Assembly (NCBI GenBank): GCA_045532175.1 | Contig: JAZSFK010000043.1 | Location: 1 to 64,000, forward strand | Source of the DNA: Fimenecus sp045532175 | GTDB taxonomy: Bacteria > Bacillota > Clostridia > Oscillospirales > Acutalibacteraceae | Length of the DNA: 64,000 nucleotides | Reading direction: 5' to 3' | In this document: positions 1-8,665 of the stretch, piece by piece | How the letters are laid out: each line of letters starts with the position of its first letter | How positions within the stretch are numbered: position 1 is the stretch's first letter | Made by a program: the position numbers and the translations under genes | The notes under the pieces: model-generated | The model's database searches: none | What the model was told of the DNA's origin: nothing | Seen by the model: only the letters and a program-made list of their open reading frames with translations

Positions 1-221
1 ATTTCATTTTTTATACATCATTATACGATAATAGTTTCTTTGACATATAAATCTATTACCGTAATGAGATTATTTAATACGATTAGTTTAAAGTATAATT
101 ACGAAAATATATACTTCATTTTTCATTTACATCATTCAATTTTGTCATAATAAACTTAGTTTTTTTCCTATATACCTTGCCACTATAATATTTCTCATGT
201 ATTATGTTCAATTCTATTTTA

Positions 222-238
222 TGTGAAACAGTTTCACA
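222..238. promoter_or_regulatory. 17-bp palindrome before the Xer gene
   Basis: The sequence TGTGAAAC-A-GTTTCACA is a perfect inverted repeat with 8-bp arms and a one-base centre. It ends just before the ribosome binding site (AGGGAG, about 239-244) of the recombinase gene. It could be an operator for an unknown regulator or a small hairpin in the leader. The rest of 1-221 is very AT-rich and holds nothing firm; a TATAAT at 184-189 may be a -10 box but has no good -35 partner. Confidence 0.45.
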
Positions 239-253
239 AGGGAGCAATGTATT

Positions 254-1237
254 ATGAAGAAAATTAATTTTGCCGGTTTACCAATAATTATTAAAGATTT
301 TTTAGTTTATCTTGATGTTATAAAAAACAAATCAACGTTAACAATTGAAGAATATAGTTCTGATTTAAAACTTTTCTTTAAATTTCTTAAGTATTACAGA
401 GGCATTGTCCCCTCTTCTGTTGAATTTGAAGAAATTGATATACTTGATATTGATGAAGATTTTGTAAAAAGCGTTACTCTAAACGATGCTTATGCTTTTC
501 TTTCATATTGTAAAAATGAAAGGGATAATCAAGAAGCGGCTAGAGCACGAAAGGTTTCTTGTTTACGTACTTTTTTTAAATATCTTGATAAACAAAAGAA
601 CATAATAAATAACAACCCTATGGAGGTTTTGGATTCTCCTAAATTAAAAAAATCTCTCCCCAAGTACCTAACACTTGAAGAGAGTATTAAATTATTGAAA
701 TCTGTTGATGGTAAGAATAAAGAACGAGATTATTGTATTTTAGTATTCTTTTTAAACTGTGGATTACGATTATCTGAATTGGTTAGTCTTAATTATAATG
801 ATATAAGAGACGACCACACTTTAAGGGTTACCGGTAAAGGCAACAAGGAAAGAACAATTTATTTAAATGATGCCTGTCTTGATGCATTTGCTCGTTATAT
901 GGCTGTGCGTCCTGTTGATGGTGTTTCTTCTGCTGATAGAAATGCATTGTTTTTAAGTAACAGAAATAAAAGAATAAGCCCTAAAACAGTACAGCATATA
1001 GTGTATGAATCTTTAGAAAAATGTGGTTTGGAAGGCTATTCGGTGCATAAATTAAGACATACTGCAGCAACTCTTATGTATCAGCATGGTAATGTGGATG
1101 TCCTTGTTTTAAAAGACATTTTAGGTCATGAGAATCTTGGCACAACTGAGATATACACCCATATTATTGACGAACAATTGAAAAAAGCTTCGGAATCAAA
1201 TCCGCTTGCTAATATAACAATTGATAAAACTAATTAA
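254..1237 (+). CDS. XerC/XerD-type tyrosine recombinase
   Basis: This 327-residue protein is a tyrosine site-specific recombinase, the family that resolves chromosome dimers at dif and also includes element integrases. The N-terminal SAM-like core-binding domain covers about residues 10-115 and the catalytic domain about 135-320. All active-site residues are visible: Arg172 (LRLSELVSL), Lys195 (TGKGNKER), His265 and Arg268 (HKLRH), His292 (LGHENLGTT) and the nucleophile Tyr301 (YTH). The length is slightly above the usual 295-305 because of an insertion near residues 50-75. It runs alone on the plus strand and its 3' end overlaps the convergent gene by 8 bp. No element borders are seen, so a housekeeping Xer role is likelier than an integrase. 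XerC and XerD cannot be told apart here. Confidence 0.88.
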   Translation: MKKINFAGLPIIIKDFLVYLDVIKNKSTLTIEEYSSDLKLFFKFLKYYRGIVPSSVEFEEIDILDIDEDFVKSVTLNDAYAFLSYCKNERDNQEAARARKVSCLRTFFKYLDKQKNIINNNPMEVLDSPKLKKSLPKYLTLEESIKLLKSVDGKNKERDYCILVFFLNCGLRLSELVSLNYNDIRDDHTLRVTGKGNKERTIYLNDACLDAFARYMAVRPVDGVSSADRNALFLSNRNKRISPKTVQHIVYESLEKCGLEGYSVHKLRHTAATLMYQHGNVDVLVLKDILGHENLGTTEIYTHIIDEQLKKASESNPLANITIDKTN

Positions 1238-1880
1238 AATTAAATCTATTTCCTATTGATGATAATAAAAATGAATTTATAATAGTAAATATTAAATTTA
1301 ATAGAATAAGGAACATAATTCTTACCATGTATAATTTAATTGATATATTATTATACGCATTTTTCTTAACAGCAATGTCAAATAGATACTTACTCATATA
1401 TATACTTTCATCTGCAGCAAATATAAGCGAAGATGTTGTTACTGCAAAAAAAGGATATATAAGAATTAGGCAAAAAAGTATTCCTTTTACACTATATTGA
1501 TTATACATATAGCTACTTAAATAACCAATAAAAAAACATTTAATTATCGGTGGAGTTATAACCAGAGGCATACCGATTATGCTAGTTCCGATGAAAAATT
1601 CAAGTATAAAAAATACAATCTCATACTTTATAAATTGTATTAAAATACTAACGAAACTATTACATTGCATAAAATCGATAAAACTATCAAGCTCATTAAT
1701 GGGAATTATTTTATTGTTCTTGAAAATAATACATCCTGAAAGAATTGATAATAGCGAAAACAATGTAATAAAAATTTTATTCTTTTCTTCAAATTTTAAT
1801 TTGTTTTTATTACTATTTGTTTGTTTTAATTTATGATTGCTTACTCTTTTATGTTTTTTGAATTTGATTACCTTTATCAT
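1230..1880 (-). CDS. spoIIM: SpoIIM-like sporulation membrane protein
   Basis: This 216-residue integral membrane protein resembles SpoIIM, the membrane partner of the SpoIID-SpoIIP peptidoglycan-degrading machine that drives engulfment during sporulation. It has a basic cytoplasmic N-terminus (about 1-35) and about five hydrophobic segments (near 37-54, 74-94, 98-122, 130-152 and 183-207). The segment reading FFIGTSIIGMPLV matches the conserved core of the SpoIIM/DUF95 family. It is the last gene of the yajC group and lies 22 bp behind the TIGR04086-like gene. The call rests on topology plus one motif, so another DUF95 protein remains possible. Confidence 0.7.
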   Translation of the reverse strand: MIKVIKFKKHKRVSNHKLKQTNSNKNKLKFEEKNKIFITLFSLLSILSGCIIFKNNKIIPINELDSFIDFMQCNSFVSILIQFIKYEIVFFILEFFIGTSIIGMPLVITPPIIKCFFIGYLSSYMYNQYSVKGILFCLILIYPFFAVTTSSLIFAADESIYMSKYLFDIAVKKNAYNNISIKLYMVRIMFLILLNLIFTIINSFLLSSIGNRFNFN

Positions 1881-1902
1881 TTATGACACATTCCTTTTTC
1901 AG

Positions 1903-2316
1903 TTATTTTCTTCTTTTTGTATTTGCTCCGATTATTCCGCCAATTGTTGAACAAGTGATTATAATTAAATAAAGGATTATTATACTTTCCTTTAATTTAT
2001 AGTTAGCAATAAAAAGCATAATGACTGTTATAAATAGTGAATAAGGAATAGAACAGAGTAATCCGGATATAATACCTTTGAAATTACACTTTTTAGAAGC
2101 AATAAAACCACTTATTATACAACTGATTATGACAGAGATTATAAAAAATACACTTGTATATTTTGGGTATTCAGAGGAAGAAGTAATAATCAAAGAAACA
2201 ATAAATGTTATTATGATTGTTGATAATAATCCTAATGATGAAGAAAACAATAGATTAATAAAATTTTTAACCGGTCCGGATAATTCATTTTTTCTTTTAA
2301 ATGATTTTTTTGGCAT
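1903..2316 (-). CDS. TIGR04086-like membrane protein
   Basis: This 137-residue protein has a basic N-terminus followed by four hydrophobic segments (about 22-45, 55-73, 78-103 and 112-131) and a basic tail. Size, topology and position directly after yajC fit the TIGR04086 family of Clostridia, a family of unknown function. Its ribosome binding site is unusual: the only candidate is GAGGGG, 8-14 bases before the ATG, and that sequence is also the 3' arm of the terminator-like hairpin at 2325-2354. Translation on read-through transcripts may therefore depend on whether the hairpin is folded. Confidence 0.72.
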   Translation of the reverse strand: MPKKSFKRKNELSGPVKNFINLLFSSSLGLLSTIIITFIVSLIITSSSEYPKYTSVFFIISVIISCIISGFIASKKCNFKGIISGLLCSIPYSLFITVIMLFIANYKLKESIIILYLIIITCSTIGGIIGANTKRRK

Positions 2317-2318
2317 AG

Positions 2319-2354
2319 AAAAAACCCCTCACATTCATTAAAGAATATGAGGGG
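2319..2354 (-). terminator. Terminator after yajC whose arm holds an RBS
   Basis: Read on the minus strand this is CCCCTCATATTC, a short loop, GAATGTGAGGGG and then TTTTTT. It is a good intrinsic terminator for yajC. Its 3' arm GAGGGG is the only ribosome binding site for the next gene, whose ATG is at 2316. Confidence 0.85.
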
Positions 2355-2373
2355 CAAATAGTTTTTATGTTAA

Positions 2374-2784
2374 TTATTCAGCATCTTTATCTTTTTTAGA
2401 TTTTTTTGCTTTCTTTTCCATCATAGCAGCTTTTGCAGCTTCACGCTGTGCCTGAATTTTCTCGTTTGCTGTGTGATTTGTCTGGATAGCATATTTTTTG
2501 AATTTAATCTTAACTCTGTCAGAGCCTGTTTCAATAACGATTGTATCATCCTTTACAGAAACAACCTTACCACATATACCACCAATTGTTGTGATTTCAT
2601 CACCAATCTGTGTATTTTCACGAATTTCTTGTTCCATTTTCTGTTGCTTTTTCTGTGGTCTGATTGTAAAGAAGTACATAGCAGCAAAAAGTGCAACCAT
2701 CATAAGAATCATTGGCATTGTGTCTTTAAGACCACCAGTACCACCTGCTGTAGGTGCCATCATAAATGTTAAAAATTCTGTCAT
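2374..2784 (-). CDS. yajC: YajC, SecDF-associated translocase subunit
   Basis: This 136-residue protein is YajC, a small inner-membrane partner of the Sec translocon that associates with SecDF. A single transmembrane helix at about 22-41 is followed by the family hallmark RPQKKQ (residues 42-47) and a cytoplasmic domain containing GDEITTIGGICGKVV. The tail (about 105-136) is rich in lysine, alanine and glutamate and likely disordered. A GGAGG site precedes the ATG. A sigma-A-like promoter lies just upstream in the gap behind tgt, so yajC can be transcribed apart from queA-tgt although the order queA-tgt-yajC is a common bacterial arrangement. Confidence 0.95.
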   Translation of the reverse strand: MTEFLTFMMAPTAGGTGGLKDTMPMILMMVALFAAMYFFTIRPQKKQQKMEQEIRENTQIGDEITTIGGICGKVVSVKDDTIVIETGSDRVKIKFKKYAIQTNHTANEKIQAQREAAKAAMMEKKAKKSKKDKDAE

Positions 2785-2824
2785 TTAATTTTCCTCCAAA
2801 AGTGTAAATTTATAAATCCAAGAT

Positions 2825-2853
2825 ATTATACATAATAATTATGTATTTTGCAA
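2825..2853 (-). promoter_or_regulatory. Promoter for yajC
   Basis: On the minus strand there is TTGCAA (2853-2848), a 17-base spacer and a perfect TATAAT (2830-2825), about 40 bases before the yajC start. Confidence 0.7.
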
Positions 2854-2893
2854 TATGTTTTTTTAATTTATCAAATTATTAATAATTGATAAA

Positions 2894-4024
2894 TTATATC
2901 CTTGTGTCTAATCTGTCGACATAATTATTGTAAAACTCATCAAACGTATTGTTATCAAGTGCTTCACGAATTCGAGCCATCAAGTTATTATAAAAATACA
3001 AATTATGCATAACACAAAGTCGCATAGCAAGAATTTCCTGAGCTTTAAACAGATGTCTTATATATGCTCTGGAATGTTTTTGGCAAGTTGGACAATTACA
3101 AGTCGGGTCAATCGGTAAATTGTCCTTTTCATACTTTTTGTTATTAATATTGATAATACCTGCATCAGTAAATAAATGACCATGACGAGCATTTCTCGAG
3201 GGCATAACACAGTCAAAAAGGTCAACTCCCCTCTTTACTGCTTCCAAAATATTACCCGGAGTACCCACCCCCATTAAATAACGGATTTTATCTGCAGGCA
3301 TATATGGTTCAACCGCAGAAATTATACGATACATATCTTCTTTAGGTTCACCCACGGCAAGTCCGCCGATTGCATAACCGTCAAGGTCTAGTTTGGCAAT
3401 TTCTTTCATATGTTCAATTCTTAAATCGTCAAAAGTACAGCCTTGGTTTATACCAAAAAGTAACTGATTTTTATTAATTGTATCAGGCAATGAATTTAAT
3501 CTATCCATTTCTGCCTTACAACGAATAAGCCATCTTGTAGTTCTTTCACAGGAATGCTTTGAATATTCATATTTAGCGGGATTCTCAACGCATTCATCAA
3601 AAGCCATGGCAATTGTTGAGCCAAGATTCGATTGAATCTGCATACTTTCTTCCGGCCCCATAAAAATCTTGCGACCGTCTATATGTGAAGAAAAATAAAC
3701 ACCTTCTTCTTTAATCTTTCTTAATGATGAAAGAGAAAATACCTGAAATCCACCGCTATCAGTAAGAATTGGACCATTCCAACCTGTAAATATATGTAAT
3801 CCGCCCATTTCACGAACAAGTGTGTCAGTTGGTCTTAAATGCAAATGATAAGTGTTGCACAACTGTACCTGACAATCAATATCCTTTAAATCATAGGCAG
3901 AAACACCACCTTTGATTGCACCCTGTGTTGCAACATTCATAAATGCAGGGGTCTGAACGGTACCGTGAACAGTTTGAAATTCACCTCTTCTTGCATTTCC
4001 ACATTTTTTTATAAGTTTATACAT
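2894..4024 (-). CDS. tgt: tRNA-guanine transglycosylase
   Basis: This 376-residue enzyme exchanges guanine-34 of tRNAs with GUN anticodons for the queuine precursor preQ1. It is a TIM-barrel TGT of normal length. Visible are the base-binding DSGGFQVFSL segment (Asp89), the nucleophile Asp271 in DLFDCVMPSRNARHG, and the zinc ligands Cys309, Cys311, Cys314 and His340. It follows queA by 9 bp, so the two steps of queuosine synthesis are co-expressed. Confidence 0.97.
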   Translation of the reverse strand: MYKLIKKCGNARRGEFQTVHGTVQTPAFMNVATQGAIKGGVSAYDLKDIDCQVQLCNTYHLHLRPTDTLVREMGGLHIFTGWNGPILTDSGGFQVFSLSSLRKIKEEGVYFSSHIDGRKIFMGPEESMQIQSNLGSTIAMAFDECVENPAKYEYSKHSCERTTRWLIRCKAEMDRLNSLPDTINKNQLLFGINQGCTFDDLRIEHMKEIAKLDLDGYAIGGLAVGEPKEDMYRIISAVEPYMPADKIRYLMGVGTPGNILEAVKRGVDLFDCVMPSRNARHGHLFTDAGIININNKKYEKDNLPIDPTCNCPTCQKHSRAYIRHLFKAQEILAMRLCVMHNLYFYNNLMARIREALDNNTFDEFYNNYVDRLDTRI

Positions 4025-4033
4025 AATATCTCC

Positions 4034-5062
4034 TTAATATATGAACATACAGTCGCCAAAACTGAAAAATCTGTATTTTTCTTTTACAGCAGTTTCGTAT
4101 GCTTCTAATATCTTTTCTCTGTTATATAACGCTGAAACAAGCATTATGAGTGTGCTTTCAGGTAGATGAAAATTAGTAAGCAATGCATCAATGCATTTAA
4201 ATTTATAACCGGGATAAATAAAAATGCTTGTCCAATCGTCAAACTCTTTCATTTCGCCTTGCGAATTCATTACGCTTTCAAGAGTTCTGCAACAGGTTGT
4301 GCCGACTGCAATTACTCTGCCGCCATTTCTCTTGGTTTCATTGATTAAGTCGGCAGTTTCTTTTGGAATTTGATAATGTTCAGAATGCATTTCATGGTCT
4401 TCAATATTTTCGGACTTAACAGGTCTGAATGTTCCGATACCGACATGTAAGGTAACGTAACCAATTTTAATACCTTTTTCTTGAATTTTACTCATTATCT
4501 CGTCAGTAAAATGAAGTCCTGCGGTTGGTGCTGCTGCTGAGCCTAATTCTTTAGAATAAACTGTCTGATAACGTTCTTTATCTTCAAGTTTTTCTGTAAT
4601 ATAGTGAGGCAAAGGCATTTCACCGACTTTGTCAAGCACTTCATAAATATTAGAAGCATCATAACTGAATTTTGCAATTCTATTACCATTATCTAAAACT
4701 TCTTCAATCTTGCAAGTAAGTAATCCATCACCAAAAGTAAACTCAGCATCTACTTTTGCTCTTTTTCCCGGGCCGGTAATTGTTTCCCAACGGTCGTTTC
4801 CAAGATTATTCAAAAGTAAGAATTCAACGATAGCACCCGTATCCTTTTTTACACCGTACATACGTGCAGGAAGAACTCTAGTATTGTTGAGAATTAAACA
4901 ATCTCCCGGGTTTAAACAATCTATAAAATCATAGAAATGCTTGTGTTCAATTGTATTGTTTTCTCGTGACAAAACCATCATTCTCGAGTGGTCACGAGGC
5001 TCAATTGGAGTTTGTGCTATTAATTCTTTGGGCAAATCGTAGTAAAAATCAGATTTTTTCAT
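4034..5062 (-). CDS. queA: S-adenosylmethionine:tRNA ribosyltransferase-isomerase
   Basis: QueA transfers and isomerises the ribosyl part of S-adenosylmethionine onto preQ1-modified tRNA, giving epoxyqueuosine. The protein is 342 residues from the ATG at 5062, which begins MKKSDFYYDLPKELIAQ and follows a GGAG site; the frame stays open to 5182 but those 40 residues do not belong to the family and run into the divergent lysine riboswitch. Family motifs include LPKELIAQTP near the start, NTRVLPAR at about 57-64, and the block SAAAPTAGLHFT. It leads into tgt. I did not find a clear promoter; it must lie within the 350-bp gap it shares with the asd leader. Confidence 0.96.
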   Translation of the reverse strand: MKKSDFYYDLPKELIAQTPIEPRDHSRMMVLSRENNTIEHKHFYDFIDCLNPGDCLILNNTRVLPARMYGVKKDTGAIVEFLLLNNLGNDRWETITGPGKRAKVDAEFTFGDGLLTCKIEEVLDNGNRIAKFSYDASNIYEVLDKVGEMPLPHYITEKLEDKERYQTVYSKELGSAAAPTAGLHFTDEIMSKIQEKGIKIGYVTLHVGIGTFRPVKSENIEDHEMHSEHYQIPKETADLINETKRNGGRVIAVGTTCCRTLESVMNSQGEMKEFDDWTSIFIYPGYKFKCIDALLTNFHLPESTLIMLVSALYNREKILEAYETAVKEKYRFFSFGDCMFIY

Positions 5063-5101
5063 AGTGTTTCTCCGTAAAAATATAGAAAATGCTAAAAATA
5101 T

Positions 5102-5130
5102 TTGACACAAGTCATATATAATGGTATTAT
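5102..5130 (+). promoter_or_regulatory. Promoter of the lysine operon
   Basis: TTGACA (5102-5107), a 17-base spacer and TATTAT (5125-5130) form a strong sigma-A promoter. The expected start, about 5137-5139, is at the 5' end of the lysine riboswitch. Confidence 0.75.
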
Positions 5131-5138
5131 AATATGGC

Positions 5139-5305
5139 GATTGAGGTGCAACAAAAATCAGTATCGTTTTTGAAACTCCCAAGAGTTTTTGATAAAACGT
5201 GAAAGGGTTTGTTGCCGAAGAAAAAACAGGGCTTGGGATTTGATTTTTCTGGTTGTATTATTAACAGTAATATGACTGTCATCATTTATTGATGGAGTGC
5301 TTTCG
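5139..5305 (+). ncRNA. Lysine riboswitch (L box)
   Basis: The leader of asd carries the conserved lysine-aptamer blocks in the right order: GAGGTGC (5143-5149), GAAAGGG (5201-5207), GCCGAAG (5214-5220), GGGCTTGGG (5229-5237), ACTGTC (5275-5280) and TGGAGTGC (5294-5301). These form the five-helix junction that binds L-lysine. A terminator follows at 5341-5373, so lysine should stop transcription before asd-dapA-dapB. The exact outer ends are estimated. Confidence 0.93.
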
Positions 5306-5340
5306 TATTATGAAACCCATAATACCTATGTATTTTTTGT

Positions 5341-5373
5341 CAGTAATGGTGTCATAATCATTACTGATTTTTT
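5341..5373 (+). terminator. Riboswitch-controlled terminator before asd
   Basis: CAGTAATG (5341-5348) pairs with CATTACTG (5359-5366) and is followed by A and six T residues. It lies between the lysine aptamer and the ribosome binding site of asd, as expected for the expression platform. Confidence 0.88.
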
Positions 5374-5414
5374 ATAACGAATGATATAATATCATTTTTT
5401 GGAGGTAATTTCAA

Positions 5415-6494
5415 GTGAAAAAGTATAATGTTGGTGTAATCGGTGCAACAGGTATGGTTGGCCAGAGATTTATGACTCTTTTAGACAATCACCCATGGTT
5501 TGATGTAAAAGTTTTAGCGGCAAGTCCACGTTCAGCAGGTAAAAAGTATTCTGACGCTGTAGGTGCTAAATGGTGTATGGATGTAGAAATTCCTGAAGCA
5601 ATGAAAGATATTGTAGTTATGGATGCAACTGCTGATATTGAAAAAATCGCTTCACAGGTTGATTTCGTATTCTGTGCAGTCGATATGAAGAAAGATGAAA
5701 TCAAGGCTTTGGAAGAAGCTTACGCAAAGGCTGAATGTCCTGTTATTTCAAATAATAGTGCCCATAGACATACTCCTGACGTTCCTATGATTGTTCCTGA
5801 ACTTAATGCGGACCACGCAAAGATTATTCCTGCACAAAGAAAAAGACTTGGTACAAAACGTGGATTTATCGCAGTTAAATCAAATTGCTCACTTCAGAGC
5901 TATGTTCCTGCCCTCTACCCTCTTTCAAAGTTTGGTATTAAGGATGTTCTCGTTTGCACATATCAGGCAATTTCAGGTGCAGGTAAAACATTCCAGACAT
6001 GGCCTGAAATGATTGATAATGTAATCCCTTATATTGGTGGCGAGGAAGAAAAGAGCGAAAAAGAACCACTTAAGATTTGGGGTAAGGTTGAAGGCGATGT
6101 TATCGTTGATGCAGATTCACCTAACTTTACAGCACAATGTATTCGTGTTCCTGTTTCAAACGGTCACATGGGTGCAGTTTTCGTAAGATTTGAGAATAAA
6201 CCAAGCAAAGAAGAAATATTAAATATATGGAAAGACTTTGCAGGTCGTGCACAGGAATTAGAACTTCCACACGCTCCAAAGCAGTTCCTTAATTACTTTG
6301 AAGAAGACAATATGCCACAGACAAAGATGCATCGTGACCTTGAAGGTGGTATGGCAATTTCAATTGGTCGTCTTCGTGAAGATACACAGTATGACTACAA
6401 ATTTGTTTGTCTTTCACACAACACCCTTCGTGGTGCTGCAGGCGGTGCAGTACTTATGGCTGAACTTCTTTGTGCAGAAGGATATATGGACTAA
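5415..6494 (+). CDS. asd: Aspartate-semialdehyde dehydrogenase
   Basis: Asd reduces aspartyl phosphate to aspartate semialdehyde with NADPH, the branch point to lysine, diaminopimelate, threonine and methionine. The 359-residue protein belongs to the archaeal/fungal-type clade (TIGR00978-like). The nucleotide-binding loop GATGMVG is at 10-16, the catalytic cysteine is Cys158 in KSNCSLQ, and the general base is probably His251 in SNGHMGAV. The start is a GTG with GGAGG 10 bases upstream. It is the first gene behind the lysine riboswitch and is 24 bp from dapA. Confidence 0.96.
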   Translation: MKKYNVGVIGATGMVGQRFMTLLDNHPWFDVKVLAASPRSAGKKYSDAVGAKWCMDVEIPEAMKDIVVMDATADIEKIASQVDFVFCAVDMKKDEIKALEEAYAKAECPVISNNSAHRHTPDVPMIVPELNADHAKIIPAQRKRLGTKRGFIAVKSNCSLQSYVPALYPLSKFGIKDVLVCTYQAISGAGKTFQTWPEMIDNVIPYIGGEEEKSEKEPLKIWGKVEGDVIVDADSPNFTAQCIRVPVSNGHMGAVFVRFENKPSKEEILNIWKDFAGRAQELELPHAPKQFLNYFEEDNMPQTKMHRDLEGGMAISIGRLREDTQYDYKFVCLSHNTLRGAAGGAVLMAELLCAEGYMD

Positions 6495-6518
6495 TTTCCG
6501 ATTAAGGAGAGATTTATT

Positions 6519-7409
6519 ATGAGTAATAATCCTATTTTTACAGGTTGCGGTGTTGCAATTGTAACACCATTTAATGATGATTTAAGTGTAAACTACAAGT
6601 CACTTGAAAATCTTCTCGAATTTCATATTGCAAACGGTACAGATTCTATCGTTATCTGTGGTACTACCGGTGAAAGTGCAACACTTACTCCCAAAGAACA
6701 TTCAGATGTAATCAAATTTACTTGTGATGTTGTTAATCACAGAATTCCTGTTATTGCAGGTACAGGTAGTAATGAAACAGCTTATGCTATTGAACTTTCA
6801 AACGATGCAGAAAAAGCTGGTGCTGATGCAATGCTTGTTGTTACACCATATTACAATAAATGCTCTCAGAGAGGCCTTGTAAAACATTATCAGGCTATTG
6901 CTGATAACACATCAAAGCCAATCATTATTTATAATGTTCCAAGCAGAACAGGTGTAAATGTTCTTCCATCTACTTATGCAGAACTTTGTGAACATAAGAA
7001 TATTATTGCTACAAAAGAAGCGAGTGGTAATATTTCACAGATTGCTGAAACAATTGCTCTTTGTGGTGATAAACTTGATGTTTATTCAGGTAACGACGAC
7101 CAGATTGTTCCTTTAATGTCACTTGGCGGAAAAGGTGTAATTTCTGTTCTTTCAAATATCTGCCCTAAACTTGCACATAATATTCCAACTCTTTATCTTG
7201 AAGGTAAAGTTAAGGAAAGTGCTGAACTTCAGCTTAAGTGTCTTGACCTTATCAATGCAATGTTTATGGACGTTAATCCAATTCCAGTCAAAGTAGCTAT
7301 GAGAATGATGGGATTTGATGTTGGTCCTCTTCGTATGCCACTTTGTGAAATGGAAGATGCAAAAACAGCAAAACTTGAGGCTATTCTCAAGAAATATGAA
7401 TTAATCTAA
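6519..7409 (+). CDS. dapA: 4-hydroxy-tetrahydrodipicolinate synthase
   Basis: DapA condenses pyruvate with aspartate semialdehyde, the first committed step to diaminopimelate and lysine. The 296-residue TIM barrel has the pyruvate-binding GTTGES at 48-53, catalytic Tyr138 (IYNVPSRTG) and the Schiff-base Lys166 (ATKEASG). A good AAGGAG site precedes the ATG. Cell-wall peptidoglycan and the spore solute dipicolinate both draw on this step. Confidence 0.98.
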   Translation: MSNNPIFTGCGVAIVTPFNDDLSVNYKSLENLLEFHIANGTDSIVICGTTGESATLTPKEHSDVIKFTCDVVNHRIPVIAGTGSNETAYAIELSNDAEKAGADAMLVVTPYYNKCSQRGLVKHYQAIADNTSKPIIIYNVPSRTGVNVLPSTYAELCEHKNIIATKEASGNISQIAETIALCGDKLDVYSGNDDQIVPLMSLGGKGVISVLSNICPKLAHNIPTLYLEGKVKESAELQLKCLDLINAMFMDVNPIPVKVAMRMMGFDVGPLRMPLCEMEDAKTAKLEAILKKYELI

Positions 7410-7431
7410 TTATATTGTTGGATGTGAAAAA

Positions 7432-8184
7432 ATGACAAGGATTATTTTAAGCGGTGCTCTTGGTAAAATGGGCAAGGCAATCACCTCTTGTGTTGAAAAT
7501 AGAAATGATTGTGAAATTGTTGCAGGTGTTGATTTAGCAACTGCTGATTGTAATTTCCCCATTTATAAATCATTTAACGATATTAACATTGATGCTGATG
7601 TGATTATTGACTTTTCGCATCCGTCTGTACTTAATAATTTGTTATGCTTTGCAAAAGAAAAGAAAATCCCCGCTGTAATTGCAACAACAGGACTTAATGA
7701 TGAACAGATTGAAAGCATAAAAGCTACTTCATGTGATGTTCCCCTTTTCTTCTCTGCAAATATGTCAATTGGTGTTAGTTTAGTTTCAGAACTTGCTAAA
7801 AAAGCTGCTAAAGTTCTTCAAGGTAGTTTTGATATTGAAATTGTTGAGGCGCATCACAATCAAAAAATTGATGCACCAAGTGGTACAGCTTTAATGCTTG
7901 CTGATTCAATTTCAGAGTCACTTAATGAAAAGCCAATTTATGAATTTGACAGACATTCAAAGAGAATGAAACGTACGAAAAACGAAATTGGTATACATGC
8001 AGTTCGTGGCGGTACAATTGTTGGTGAACATGAAATAATCTTTGCAGGTCCTGATGAGGTTATTAAAATTTCACATTCAGCGTACTCAAAACAATTATTT
8101 GCAAATGGTTCAGTTAATGCAGGATTATTCCTTGTAGGTAAAGAACCGGGATTTTACTCAATGAAAGACCTTGTAAACGAATAA
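7432..8184 (+). CDS. dapB: 4-hydroxy-tetrahydrodipicolinate reductase
   Basis: DapB reduces the DapA product to tetrahydrodipicolinate with NAD(P)H. The protein is 250 residues, close to the usual length. The dinucleotide-binding loop GALGKMG is at 8-14, and the catalytic and substrate-binding block HHNQKIDAPSGTA begins at His141 with His142 and Lys145. It sits 22 bp after dapA under the same lysine riboswitch. Confidence 0.97.
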   Translation: MTRIILSGALGKMGKAITSCVENRNDCEIVAGVDLATADCNFPIYKSFNDINIDADVIIDFSHPSVLNNLLCFAKEKKIPAVIATTGLNDEQIESIKATSCDVPLFFSANMSIGVSLVSELAKKAAKVLQGSFDIEIVEAHHNQKIDAPSGTALMLADSISESLNEKPIYEFDRHSKRMKRTKNEIGIHAVRGGTIVGEHEIIFAGPDEVIKISHSAYSKQLFANGSVNAGLFLVGKEPGFYSMKDLVNE

Positions 8185-8196
8185 GGAGGACTTAAA

Positions 8197-8649
8197 ATGA
8201 AAACAATTGATAATATTACAATGATTGAAAACGTAACGCTTATTTCTATCAACGATTCCCCTGCTGACTTCAAAGTTGTTTCACAGATTTTTGAGATGCT
8301 TTCAAACGCGGGAATTGACGTTGATATGATTTCACAAAATCCTCCACAGGGTAAAACTTCAAATCTTTCATTCACAGTTAATGATGAAGATTTAGGAAAA
8401 GTATTTGAAACTGCATCTAAACTTCGTGAACTTCACCCCGAACTTAAACTTGCAATCAGTAGTGGTAACACAAAGATTTCCGTTTTTGGTGAAGGTATGA
8501 AAAATTGCCCCGGTGTTGCATCAAAAGTATTCTCTGCAATCGCATTAACAGATGCAGAGGTAAGAATGATTACAACTTCTGAAGTTGATATTTCAGTTCT
8601 CGTTTATGCACACGACGGCGACGCTGTTTATTCGGCACTAAATTCATAA
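8197..8649 (+). CDS. Stand-alone double-ACT protein, aspartokinase-regulatory-like
   Basis: This 150-residue protein looks like the C-terminal regulatory part of an aspartate kinase without any kinase domain. Two ACT units can be drawn, about residues 11-75 and 83-148. The second holds the stretch VPGVASKVFSAIA-type seen in aspartokinases, here written NCPGVASKVFSAIALTDAEV. It is 12 bp after dapB in the lysine riboswitch operon. I infer that it senses lysine or another amino acid and acts on a separate aspartokinase, as the beta subunit of Bacillus aspartokinase II does. A general ACT-domain regulator is the alternative. Confidence 0.75.
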   Translation: MKTIDNITMIENVTLISINDSPADFKVVSQIFEMLSNAGIDVDMISQNPPQGKTSNLSFTVNDEDLGKVFETASKLRELHPELKLAISSGNTKISVFGEGMKNCPGVASKVFSAIALTDAEVRMITTSEVDISVLVYAHDGDAVYSALNS

Positions 8650-8665
8650 ATTAAACAAATATTTA

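Noticed and set aside
222..238. The xer palindrome as a Rex site
   Set aside because: The half sites TGTGAA and TTCACA are 5 bases apart instead of the 4 expected.
2865..2895. AT-rich inverted repeat AATTTATCAA...TTGATAAATT as the tgt terminator
   Set aside because: On the minus strand it is followed by A residues, not T, and the stem is all A-T.
5063..5182. N-terminal extension of queA
   Set aside because: The extra 40 codons have no family match, lack a ribosome binding site and lie on the complement of the lysine riboswitch; the ATG at 5062 follows GGAG.
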